DNA from: an archaeon
GTDB lineage: Archaea; Thermoproteota; Nitrososphaeria; Nitrososphaerales; Gagatemarchaeaceae
Reading direction: 5' to 3'
Length of the DNA stretch: 64,000 nt
Assembly: GCA_016432545.1 (NCBI GenBank)
Contig: CP066694.1
Coordinates: 310,001 to 374,000, forward strand
The stretch's first letter is position 1. The number at the start of each line of letters is the position of its first letter. Below, in pieces: positions 58,329 to 64,000 of this stretch. The translations under genes and the position numbers were made by a program. The notes under the pieces are model-generated. The model had not been told where the DNA came from. It did not search any database and worked only from the letters and a program-made list of their open reading frames with translations.

Positions 58329-59585
58329 TTGGAAGTTAAGGTTCTGGGAGCCGCCAGACAGGTCGGCCGCTCCGCGTTTCTCGTGACGCACAAAGACAGC
58401 AAGATCCTGCTAGACTACGGGGCCATGACCACCAAGGTCCCAGGGTTCCCCATGCACGTTCCCCCGAAGGACATCAAGGGAATCGTGCTGAGCCACGCGC
58501 ACCTTGACCACTCCGGGGCCGCCCCGCTGCACTTTCTTGGTGGCAAGATGAAGCTGCACGCGACCCCTGTGACCTCCGAGCTGTCTAACATCCTGATCCA
58601 GGACTTCATCAAGATCTCAGGACAGTACCTCCCCTTCGAGTTCCTGGACCTCATGGCGATGAACTCCAACACTGTCAACCACGGGTACATGGAGCCGTTC
58701 CAAGTCGGGGACTTCACGGTCAGCTTTTACGACGCTGGGCACATCCCAGGTTCGGCAGTGGTGGCCGTGGAGGCGGGAAACAAGAGGCTCCTCTACACAG
58801 GGGACATCAACGGGGAGGAGACCAACTTACTTGCGGGGTCGTGGAAGAACCTGGGCGAAGCGGACATGGTAATCACTGAGAGCACGTACGCGACCGCGGA
58901 CCATCCTCACAGGTCAAAGGCGGAGTCAGAGCTGGTTGACTTTGCCAGACAGGTGGTCGAGAGGGGAGGGGTCCTCCTCGTTCCGGCATTCTCGGTGGGA
59001 AGGGCGCAGGAGATCGCGATGACGCTTGTCAAGGCAGGTTTCAGGCATCCGATCGCCATGGACGGGATGGCGCTCAAAGTCAACGGGATCCTCCTTAGGT
59101 ACCAGGAATATCTGAAAGACCCGACTGCCCTTCGCAGGACGATGGAGACCATCGAAGAGGTGACCAGCTGGACGCAGCGCAGGAGGCTCACGAAGAAACC
59201 AGGCGTCATAGTCTCCCCGGCAGGGATGCTCGTGGGCGGATCCTCGATATTCTATAACGAGCACCTCTCGATGGACGAGAGGAACGGTATCGCGATAGTC
59301 AGCTTCCAGGTTCCGGGGACCCCCGGCAGGACTCTGATCGACAAGGGCCTCACCATCTATAGGGGGAAGCCAACGAAGGTGAGGGCGGAGGTGAGGAGGT
59401 TCGACTTCTCGTCGCACAGCGGCAAGTCGTCCCTCTTCAGCGACCTGAAGGGCATCGGAGGGAGCCCGAAGTTCCTGACCGTCCACGGCGAGGAGGCTTC
59501 TTGCCTCGCGCTCGCTGACCAGCTGCACACTGAGCTAGGGGTCGAGGCGACCGCGGCCATGCCCGGGCAAGAATTCGTGGCTTGA
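58329..59585 (+). CDS. aCPSF2-like beta-CASP ribonuclease
   Basis: A 418-residue metallo-beta-lactamase/beta-CASP nuclease from TTG 58329. VLGAARQVGRSAFLV opens the fold, SHAHLDHSGAAPL holds the HxHxDH zinc site, DAGHIPGSAVV and TGDINGEETNLL the further ligands, and the CASP part includes VPAFSVGRAQE and FSSHSGKSSLF. It has no N-terminal KH domains, so it belongs to the aCPSF2 rather than the KH-containing FttA/aCPSF1 group. Likely acts in RNA processing or decay. TTGA overlap with the presenilin-like gene. The upstream frame (58227) lies over the promoter region. Confidence 0.86.
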   Translation: MEVKVLGAARQVGRSAFLVTHKDSKILLDYGAMTTKVPGFPMHVPPKDIKGIVLSHAHLDHSGAAPLHFLGGKMKLHATPVTSELSNILIQDFIKISGQYLPFEFLDLMAMNSNTVNHGYMEPFQVGDFTVSFYDAGHIPGSAVVAVEAGNKRLLYTGDINGEETNLLAGSWKNLGEADMVITESTYATADHPHRSKAESELVDFARQVVERGGVLLVPAFSVGRAQEIAMTLVKAGFRHPIAMDGMALKVNGILLRYQEYLKDPTALRRTMETIEEVTSWTQRRRLTKKPGVIVSPAGMLVGGSSIFYNEHLSMDERNGIAIVSFQVPGTPGRTLIDKGLTIYRGKPTKVRAEVRRFDFSSHSGKSSLFSDLKGIGGSPKFLTVHGEEASCLALADQLHTELGVEATAAMPGQEFVA

Positions 59586-60442
59586 CCGATGAGCCTCGAG
59601 CGAAGAAGGTAACCGCATCAAGCGTCTCGGCTGCCACCGCTTTCATCGCCTGCGTCCAACTGCTCGCGCTCGGGGTCACGAGTCAGAACAGGCCCGTCTA
59701 CGAAGCCGTCGTCAACGAGTCGGGATACACATACAATCCCTTCGGGGAGAGCCCGACCGGGTCCGCAGGGAACGCGCTCGTCTTGGTGGGACTGGCGTTC
59801 GGGCTCACTCTGGTGCTTGTAGCGCTCGTTAGGAGGAAGAGGGTCCTGTCCTTCAGGGTGATGGTCTTTGGGTCACTGGCCCTGTCGGCATTCATCCTCA
59901 CGCTTGTGACAGCGAGCGTCTTTGCCTCCGAGTACCTGCCCGGATTCGAGGACCAGTTCGGGCTCGTCGCAGCTGGCGGGACGGTGTTGCTCGTCGGGTA
60001 TGTTGTCTTTGTCAGGACCAGGTGGTGGGTCGGGACCTTCACCCTTGCGTTCCTTGGCGCCCAGGTAGGCTCGTTCTTTGCCGAGACCCTGTCCCCTACG
60101 ACCGCTCTGGTCTTGCCCCTGGCCTTCGCGGCCTACGACGCCTACGCCGTGTTCAAGGGACCCCTCAGGCAGTTGGTCGGGACTGTTCCGGGGGTGGCAC
60201 TGGCGGGCCTGACCGTCAAGGCCGGGGAGTTCACGGTAGGGCTCGGCGACCTGGTCTTCTATTCGATGCTGCCCTCGCTCGCGCTCTTCAGGTGGTCGCC
60301 CGGAGCCTCGGCCGCGGTCCTGGTCGCGGTGGACGTCGGGGTGGTCGCGACGCTGGGTCTCCTGTCTAGGAAGAAACTCCTCCCCGGGCTCCCAATACCG
60401 ATGGTGCTCGGCGTGCTGGCGCTGGCGTACTTCCTAATCTGA
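59582..60442 (+). CDS. Presenilin/signal-peptide-peptidase-like aspartyl membrane protease
   Basis: A 286-residue protein with about nine hydrophobic helices. AFAAYDAYAVFKG holds the YD motif, and TVGLGDLVFYSMLPS the GxGD motif, the two catalytic aspartates; LPIPMVLG near the C-terminus fits the PAL-type motif position. This is the architecture of archaeal presenilin homologues. It would cleave helices inside the membrane; the substrates are unknown. TTG 59582 overlaps the nuclease stop (TTGA), so a single transcript carries both, a combination I cannot explain. Confidence 0.87.
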   Translation: MTDEPRAKKVTASSVSAATAFIACVQLLALGVTSQNRPVYEAVVNESGYTYNPFGESPTGSAGNALVLVGLAFGLTLVLVALVRRKRVLSFRVMVFGSLALSAFILTLVTASVFASEYLPGFEDQFGLVAAGGTVLLVGYVVFVRTRWWVGTFTLAFLGAQVGSFFAETLSPTTALVLPLAFAAYDAYAVFKGPLRQLVGTVPGVALAGLTVKAGEFTVGLGDLVFYSMLPSLALFRWSPGASAAVLVAVDVGVVATLGLLSRKKLLPGLPIPMVLGVLALAYFLI

Positions 60443-60637
60443 TCAGTACTCGACCGTCGGGGCCTTCGAGCCCTTTACCAGGGAGTCCGCCTCTTCAGCA
60501 GTCGTCTCCAGGGTGAAGAGGCCCTCGGGGGTCCGGAGCTTGACCTTGGCCGACTTCTCTCCCCTGACGATCCTCACTTCTGTCGCTGAGGGGAGAAGCT
60601 TGGAGAACTCTGCCTTGTCTTTGAGCTCTCTTGGCAT
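60443..60637 (-). CDS. rpl38e: Ribosomal protein eL38
   Basis: A 64-residue small ribosomal protein, present in some archaeal lineages including Thaumarchaeota-like groups. MPRELKDKAEFSKLL, VRIVRGEKSAKVKLRTPEGLFTLETTAEEADSL and the short end match the family. ATG 60637. An in-frame extension without a standard start (SEARTRKDAEAWAGEFIRAL) continues upstream to a stop 84 bases away; the predicted TATA element at about 60732-60746 would begin transcription near its start. Convergent with the presenilin gene, divergent from the TRAM gene. Confidence 0.85.
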   Translation of the reverse strand: MPRELKDKAEFSKLLPSATEVRIVRGEKSAKVKLRTPEGLFTLETTAEEADSLVKGSKAPTVEY

Positions 60638-60797
60638 GACGGTGCTCCCTCGCAGGGCCCTTATGAACTCTCCAGCCCAGGCTTCTGCGTCCTTCCTCGT
60701 CCTGGCTTCCGATTCCGCGTTCAGACGGCATTATGCTTAATAACCCAGAATCGAGGGGAAATCTTAGCGGTACCGAGAGACGCTAGGATGTGAAAGA

Positions 60798-61127
60798 ACG
60801 AGTTTCGGACGAGGAGGCTATGGACGCAGCAGCGGCGGCGGAAGCAGCAGCGGCGGGTTCAGGTCTTTCAAGCCAAAGCCGGTTGAAGTAGGAAAGGAGT
60901 ACGACGTCACCATTTCCGAGATCAGCAGGCGTGGTGACGGCATTGCGAAGATTGACGGTTTCGTCATTTTCGTAGCCGGTGCCAAGCAGGGATGGCAGGG
61001 AAAGGTCAGAGTGACCCAAGTCGCCAACAGGTTCGCCACAGGCGCGGTCGTCGGCGGGTCTGAAGGGATGTCCGCGGCCAGCGAAGCCCCAGCCTCTACC
61101 AGCGAAAGCGAAGAGACAGGGATGTAG
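60798..61127 (+). CDS. TRAM-domain RNA-binding protein without a standard start codon
   Basis: The frame ending at TAG 61127 encodes a Gly/Arg/Ser-rich N-terminus (SFGRGGYGRSSGGG), a TRAM domain (VEVGKEYDVTISEISRRGDGIAKIDG and GFVIFVAGAKQG) and a Ser/Glu-rich tail. TRAM proteins bind RNA and are abundant, cold-shock-like proteins in Thaumarchaeota. An in-frame stop (TAG 60765) precedes it and no ATG, GTG or TTG occurs before the TRAM domain. I place the start at ACG 60798, which sits where other family members have ATG (before Ser-Phe-Gly). A single-base change, sequencing error, rare ACG start or frameshift are all possible. Confidence 0.68.
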   Translation, partial: TSFGRGGYGRSSGGGSSSGGFRSFKPKPVEVGKEYDVTISEISRRGDGIAKIDGFVIFVAGAKQGWQGKVRVTQVANRFATGAVVGGSEGMSAASEAPASTSESEETGM

Positions 61128-61226
61128 GGCTACGGCCCTCCTCTGAGAAGGCGGCCTGTCTCAACGACGGCCGCTCCGCTTCATTTTGTTCAGAAATCTC
61201 CTCGGTTGCCCTCTTATGAGAGAAAG

Positions 61227-61235
61227 GATTTAACG
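61227..61235 (+). promoter_or_regulatory. TATA-like box of the CBS gene
   Basis: ggatttaac centred 26 nt before ATG 61257; supports leaderless start over the longer frame from 61206. Confidence 0.5.
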
Positions 61236-61256
61236 CTCTGGGGGCTCGAGAAGTCG

Positions 61257-61685
61257 ATGGTCCTTTACGCGAAGGACATAGTCGAGTCGCAGTTCCTCGC
61301 TCTCCCGGCAGAGACGAGTGTCTACGAGGGGGCCAAGGCGATGAAGGAGGCCAGGCAGGGATACGCGGTCGTAGGCGCGCCGGGGCGACCGGAGGGCATA
61401 GTGACAGAGTGGGACATCCTCTCCAAGGTCGTGGCGGCAGGACTGGACGCAAAGTCCGTGAAGCTGAGGGAGATAATGTCGACTGAGTTGCTGAGCATAG
61501 AGGCAGACGCAGGTATTGCGGCCGTCTCGCAGCTGATGGCGGAGAAGGGCGTCAGGAGGCTCCTCGTGAAGCGCGGAGGCGAGGTCATCGGGGTGATAAC
61601 GGCGCGGACCATGCTGGAGAGGCTCAACGAATATGTCGACAATGTATCCGCACAGATCGGCAGGCTCCAGTCCCCGGGATTCTAG
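61257..61685 (+). CDS. Two-CBS-domain protein
   Basis: A 142-residue protein from ATG 61257, leaderless with respect to a TATA-like ggatttaac centred 26 nt upstream. Two CBS motifs (about 8-60 and 65-120), each ending in an alpha/beta unit (AVVGAPGRPEGIVTEWDILSK and RRLLVKRGGEVIGVITARTML), form a Bateman module that binds adenosine nucleotides. It has no other domain, so it would regulate a partner. RNase HI follows eight or sixteen bases downstream. Confidence 0.88.
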   Translation: MVLYAKDIVESQFLALPAETSVYEGAKAMKEARQGYAVVGAPGRPEGIVTEWDILSKVVAAGLDAKSVKLREIMSTELLSIEADAGIAAVSQLMAEKGVRRLLVKRGGEVIGVITARTMLERLNEYVDNVSAQIGRLQSPGF

Positions 61686-61701
61686 GGCATACGTGAAGGT
61701 C

Positions 61702-62112
61702 ATGACCGTCGTCGTCTACGTGGACGGGCTGAGCCAACCAAGCAACCCGGGGACTGGGACCTACGGGTTCGTGATCTATGAAGGAACAAAGAGGCTCGCT
61801 GAAGGGGAAGGGCTCGCCGGGTACGACGTCACGAGCAACTTTGCGGAGTACGCAGCCCTCGTCGAGGCTCTGAAGAAATTGAAAGAGCTGCGGGTCGGGG
61901 GAGACGTCCTGGTGAGGTCCGACTCAAAGCTGCTCGTGGGCCAGATGAGCGAAGGATGGAAGGTGAAGGGAGGAGTCTACGTGGAGAAACTCAAGGAGGC
62001 CAAGGACCTCTCAAGGGATTTTGGCTCGATAGACTTCGAGTGGATTCCCAGAGAGGACAATGCTGAGGCTGACTTGCTCACCAGGTCTGCCTACGAGAGA
62101 TTCAGGAGGTAG
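61702..62112 (+). CDS. rnhA: Ribonuclease HI
   Basis: A 136-residue RNase H1 fold protein that cleaves RNA in RNA-DNA hybrids. TVVVYVDGLS holds the first Asp, NFAEYAALVEAL the Glu, LVRSDSKLLVGQ the third acid, and REDNAEADLLTR the final Asp. ATG 61702 is used; GTG 61693, nearer the CBS stop, adds three residues. It probably shares a transcript with the CBS-domain gene and is followed by the convergent tRNA-Val. Confidence 0.9.
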   Translation: MTVVVYVDGLSQPSNPGTGTYGFVIYEGTKRLAEGEGLAGYDVTSNFAEYAALVEALKKLKELRVGGDVLVRSDSKLLVGQMSEGWKVKGGVYVEKLKEAKDLSRDFGSIDFEWIPREDNAEADLLTRSAYERFRR

Positions 62113-62130
62113 CGGTCGGGTGGCGAGAAG

Positions 62131-62223
62131 TGGGCCGGGGCGGATTCGGACCGCCGACCTCTGCCGTGTGAGAGCCTGACGGGTTCGATACCTAGCGTCC
62201 AAACCAGGCTAGACGACCGGCCC
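62131..62223 (-). tRNA. tRNA-Val(CAC) with an 18-nt non-canonical intron
   Basis: Read on the minus strand: acceptor GGGCCGG pairs CCGGCCC with discriminator A at 62131; D stem GTCT/GGAC; T arm GGCGG-TCCGAAT-CCGCC; anticodon loop CTCACAC gives anticodon CAC. The anticodon stem only closes (CTGCT with GGCAG, one U-G pair) if the 18 bases at 62176-62193 are removed, placing an intron between positions 28 and 29. Mature length is 75 nt. No CCA is encoded. A TATA-like element centred about 26 nt upstream (62244-62254) serves it. Confidence 0.88.
62176..62193 (-). other. Intron of tRNA-Val(CAC)
   Basis: Minus-strand AGGTATCGAACCCGTCAG, between tRNA positions 28 and 29, not the usual 37/38 site. 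Removing exactly these bases restores a five-pair anticodon stem; shifting the cut by one base breaks it. Confidence 0.75.
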
Positions 62224-62243
62224 TGAGAGAGCCGCGCAGGGTG

Positions 62244-62254
62244 CCGATATTTGC
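62244..62254 (-). promoter_or_regulatory. TATA box of tRNA-Val
   Basis: Minus-strand gcaaatatcgg, centred 26 nt before the tRNA 5' end and directly after the eL40 stop, so the tRNA is likely transcribed on its own. Confidence 0.5.
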
Positions 62255-62255
62255 T

Positions 62256-62423
62256 TTACTTCTTGAGCCCGACGGAGCGGTTCTTGAGCCTGAGGTCCGA
62301 CGACTTGCACTTCCTGCACCTGTCGGCCTGAAGAGGATTGCGCGCACCACACCTAAGACACACTTGGAGGAAGAGCCTCCTCTTCTGGGCTATCTGCTTC
62401 TTGGCCGCGTCCGCGATGGGCAT
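62256..62423 (-). CDS. rpl40e: Ribosomal protein eL40
   Basis: A 55-residue zinc-ribbon ribosomal protein. MPIADAAKKQIAQKRRLFLQ, then the zinc site VCLRCGARNP and CRKCKSSDLR, and the basic end NRSVGLKK match archaeal eL40. ATG 62423, TAA ending at 62256. A clear TATA box (62455-62465, minus strand) lies about 38 nt upstream, predicting a leader of about ten bases. The tRNA-Val gene begins downstream. Confidence 0.92.
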   Translation of the reverse strand: MPIADAAKKQIAQKRRLFLQVCLRCGARNPLQADRCRKCKSSDLRLKNRSVGLKK

Positions 62424-62454
62424 ATGTCTGACCTTTTGCCCGCCATCTGGCTGA

Positions 62455-62465
62455 GGACTATAAGG
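62455..62465 (-). promoter_or_regulatory. TATA box of rpl40e
   Basis: Minus-strand ccttatagtcc; close to the archaeal consensus, in the 62-bp gap between sucD and rpl40e. Confidence 0.55.
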
Positions 62466-62485
62466 TTTCGGTGAAACGAGACTGT

Positions 62486-63361
62486 TCAGCCGCCGAGGGC
62501 GCGCTTCACTAGCGATGGGACTTCCATGGGGCTCATGGCCACTCCCACCCCGGCCTTCCTTAGCGCTCCAATCTTTGATTCGGCAGTTCCGTAGTCCCCG
62601 TAGATGATGGCGCCTGCATGTCCGAGCCTTTTCTCTTTGGGGGCGTGTCTACCTGCGATGTAGGCGACGACGGGCTTTGGGAACCCGCTCTTCGAGATGT
62701 GGCGGGCGAGCCTCTCCTCCGCGTCCCCACCGATCTCGCCCACGACCACGACCGCCTTGGTCTCCTCCTTCGATTTGACGTAGTCGAGGCACTCGATCAT
62801 GGTCGTACCGGTGACAGGGTCTCCCCCGATGCCCAGGGCGATGGACTGCCCAAGTCCCGCGCTCGAGAGCTGTCCCGCGACCTCGTACATCAGCGTCCCG
62901 CTCCTCGAGAAGAGGGCGACGCTCCCCGCTCGGAACGAAGTGCCAGGCATGATCCCCATCTTCACTTTGGAGGACGGGACTATTGCTCCGGGGCAGTTGG
63001 GCCCGACTATGGTCGCTCCTGAGCGGCCGGCCACCTCAAGGAGCTTGAGCGTGTCCCTGACCGGGACGTGTTCTGTAATGACAATCAAGAGCCTGACGCC
63101 CGCTTCGACGGCTTCCTTGCCCGCGGCAAGGGTGAACTCTGCCGGGACGAAGAGCACGGAGGTCCTGGAGCCTGTCTTAGTGACTGCCTCGGCCATGGTG
63201 TTATAGACTGGGACCCCTTCGACTTCCTGCCTGCCCTTCCCCGGGGCGACCCCGGCGGCGATGTTCGTGCCGTATTCGAGCATCAACTTGGTGTGGAGGC
63301 GTCCGAATCGCCCTGTTATGTTCTGGACGAGGATGGGCTCCTCTTGGAGAGGTAGCATCAT
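62486..63361 (-). CDS. sucD: Succinyl-CoA synthetase alpha subunit (ADP-forming)
   Basis: Alpha subunit of the citric-acid-cycle ligase that makes ATP from succinyl-CoA. The 291-residue protein has QNITGRFGRLHTKLM, a CoA-binding fold segment GPNCPGAIVP, GEIGGDAEE and the phosphohistidine site GHAGAIIYG. ATG 63361 (a second Met follows). It overlaps the stop of sucC by four bases (ATGA), giving translational coupling. Also possible is a related acid-CoA ligase, but the motifs and the pairing fit succinyl-CoA synthetase best. Confidence 0.93.
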   Translation of the reverse strand: MMLPLQEEPILVQNITGRFGRLHTKLMLEYGTNIAAGVAPGKGRQEVEGVPVYNTMAEAVTKTGSRTSVLFVPAEFTLAAGKEAVEAGVRLLIVITEHVPVRDTLKLLEVAGRSGATIVGPNCPGAIVPSSKVKMGIMPGTSFRAGSVALFSRSGTLMYEVAGQLSSAGLGQSIALGIGGDPVTGTTMIECLDYVKSKEETKAVVVVGEIGGDAEERLARHISKSGFPKPVVAYIAGRHAPKEKRLGHAGAIIYGDYGTAESKIGALRKAGVGVAMSPMEVPSLVKRALGG

Positions 63362-64000
63362 CCCTCGACCGCCGCCTCCACGGCTTCCGGGGCGCTGGAG
63401 AAGAGCCTCACGGGGGACCCCTCGAGAAGTCTCCTCGCTTCCTCCTCGTCGGCGCCGCTGATGCGAGCGAAGAGGGGCTTGACCGCACCCTCTGACAGGA
63501 CTGTCTTGATCCCAACCGCTACGTCAGTGGTTTTGGTGATCCCCCCATAGATGTTGACTAGAATCCTGGAGGCCCCTGGCAGTCTGTTCGCAAGCCTGAG
63601 GGCGGCCTCGATCCTGTCTTGTTGCGCTCCTCCTCCGAGGTCGAGGAAGCAGGCCGGCCTCCCCCCTGCGTCTCCCACGAGGTCAAGGGTGGACAGGACC
63701 AATCCGGCCCCGTTCCCGACGACCGCGATGTCGCCGTCAAGGCGCACGAAGGCGAAACCCTGTCTGGAGGCCTCTCCCTCGAACTCGTCTTCCGGGTGGA
63801 GCTTGGAGAACTCAGGATGCCTGAAGAGGGCGTTGTCGTCTATGATCACCTTGGCATCAAGGGCCATGAGGGTTCCGTCTCTCCCGGCCGCGAGAGGATT
63901 GATTTCTGCGAGCTCGCACTCCTTCTCCCTCGAGAGCCTCTCCAGGGAGAGGAGTATTGGGACGAATTCGTCAGCCTCGCGACCCTGGAGGTTGAGCAGG
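63358..64000 (-). CDS. sucC: Succinyl-CoA synthetase beta subunit, 5' part beyond window edge
   Basis: C-terminal part of the beta subunit. The frame is open from the window edge through 63867, so the first ATG there is internal. Visible blocks are CELAEINPLA, GNGAGLVLSTLDLV, ACFLDLGGGAQ, RILVNIYGGITKTTDVA, all typical of SucC. It contributes the nucleotide-binding and CoA-ligase half of the enzyme. The last bases overlap the sucD start. The N-terminal ATP-grasp region lies outside the window. Confidence 0.93.
   Translation of the reverse strand, partial: LLNLQGREADEFVPILLSLERLSREKECELAEINPLAAGRDGTLMALDAKVIIDDNALFRHPEFSKLHPEDEFEGEASRQGFAFVRLDGDIAVVGNGAGLVLSTLDLVGDAGGRPACFLDLGGGAQQDRIEAALRLANRLPGASRILVNIYGGITKTTDVAVGIKTVLSEGAVKPLFARISGADEEEARRLLEGSPVRLFSSAPEAVEAAVEG

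Noticed and set aside
58187-58402. Upstream extension of the large surface protein to 58402
   Set aside because: It would place the signal peptide inside the protein and overlaps the divergent nuclease gene; the TATA box supports TTG 58186.
60790-60891. 33-residue Ala-rich frame starting at GTG 60790
   Set aside because: Repeats of gcg/gca codons give low complexity; it overlaps the Gly-rich part of the TRAM gene in another frame. I keep it only as a possible source for a frameshift.
1-64000. CRISPR array, prophage, integrated element or tandem repeats
   Set aside because: I saw no regularly spaced repeats, no integrase with attachment site, and no phage structural genes; the only mobile-type trace is the transposase-like fragment at 43.3 kb.

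Overview
This window is a gene-dense, GC-rich archaeal chromosome segment. It carries Rpo12, TFB, eL38, eL40, archaeosine tRNA-guanine transglycosylase, archaeal-type GAPDH, the archaeal thiolase/HMG-CoA synthase/DUF35 trio, an aCPSF-type beta-CASP nuclease and a tRNA-Val with an intron at a non-canonical site. FtsZ, eL38 and a Gly/Arg-rich TRAM protein together suggest a high-GC relative of the Nitrososphaeria (Thaumarchaeota). That placement is inferred from gene content only. No rRNA, ammonia-oxidation gene, CRISPR array, prophage or classical defence island is visible.

Layout. 0-1.5 kb: sugar aminotransferase (cut by the window edge) and polyprenol-phosphate glycosyltransferase. 1.5-6.8 kb: acetyl-CoA synthetase-like enzyme, Rpo12, then the thiolase-HMG-CoA synthase-DUF35 set feeding isoprenoid lipid synthesis. 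6.9-24.3 kb: antiporter, GlyRS, membrane proteins, an HTH regulator with a probable autoregulatory operator, TFB, a dCTP deaminase/CPBP protease/zinc-ribbon operon, an LsrF-like aldolase, an alcohol dehydrogenase, a DRG GTPase and several lineage-type membrane proteins. 24.4-36.0 kb, central metabolism: malate dehydrogenase, EtfB-EtfA-FixCX electron-transfer operon, V4R protein, a translationally coupled dehydratase-cyclodeaminase/alanine dehydrogenase-SHMT operon, then GAPDH and PGK. 36-48 kb: UppP, zinc fingers, a secreted beta-propeller, an antitoxin-like protein, ACT-V4R divergent from FtsZ, an AbrB protein, a transposase-like remnant, a site-2 protease, an NCS1 transporter with a PadR regulator. 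48-64 kb: DHH phosphoesterase, methyltransferase, NAD(P)HX dehydratase, HTH-phosphoribosyltransferase regulator, PMT-family mannosyltransferase, archaeosine TGT, PAC2 protein, a large surface propeller, beta-CASP nuclease coupled to a presenilin-like protease, eL38, TRAM, CBS, RNase HI, tRNA-Val, eL40 and sucD/sucC (sucC cut by the edge).

How the genes fit together. Acetyl-CoA synthetase, the ETF/quinone-oxidoreductase set, malate dehydrogenase and succinyl-CoA synthetase suggest organoheterotrophy on organic and amino acids with electrons passed to quinone. GAPDH, PGK and possibly the LsrF-like aldolase supply lower glycolysis/gluconeogenesis. Glycosyltransferases, PMT, UppP and the surface propellers point to a glycosylated cell envelope.

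A recurrent signal is a TATA-like box 25-30 nt upstream of the chosen start codon, very often TTG, which implies many leaderless mRNAs. I used it to set several starts. Items most worth a second look: an EtfB with a helical insertion, a TRAM gene with no ATG/GTG/TTG start, the split anticodon stem of tRNA-Val, a 16-bp perfect palindrome in the promoter of an HTH regulator, a C2H2 finger fused through one membrane helix to a His-rich exterior domain, and the dehydratase/cyclodeaminase/SHMT operon. I see no complete, clearly new multi-gene system.
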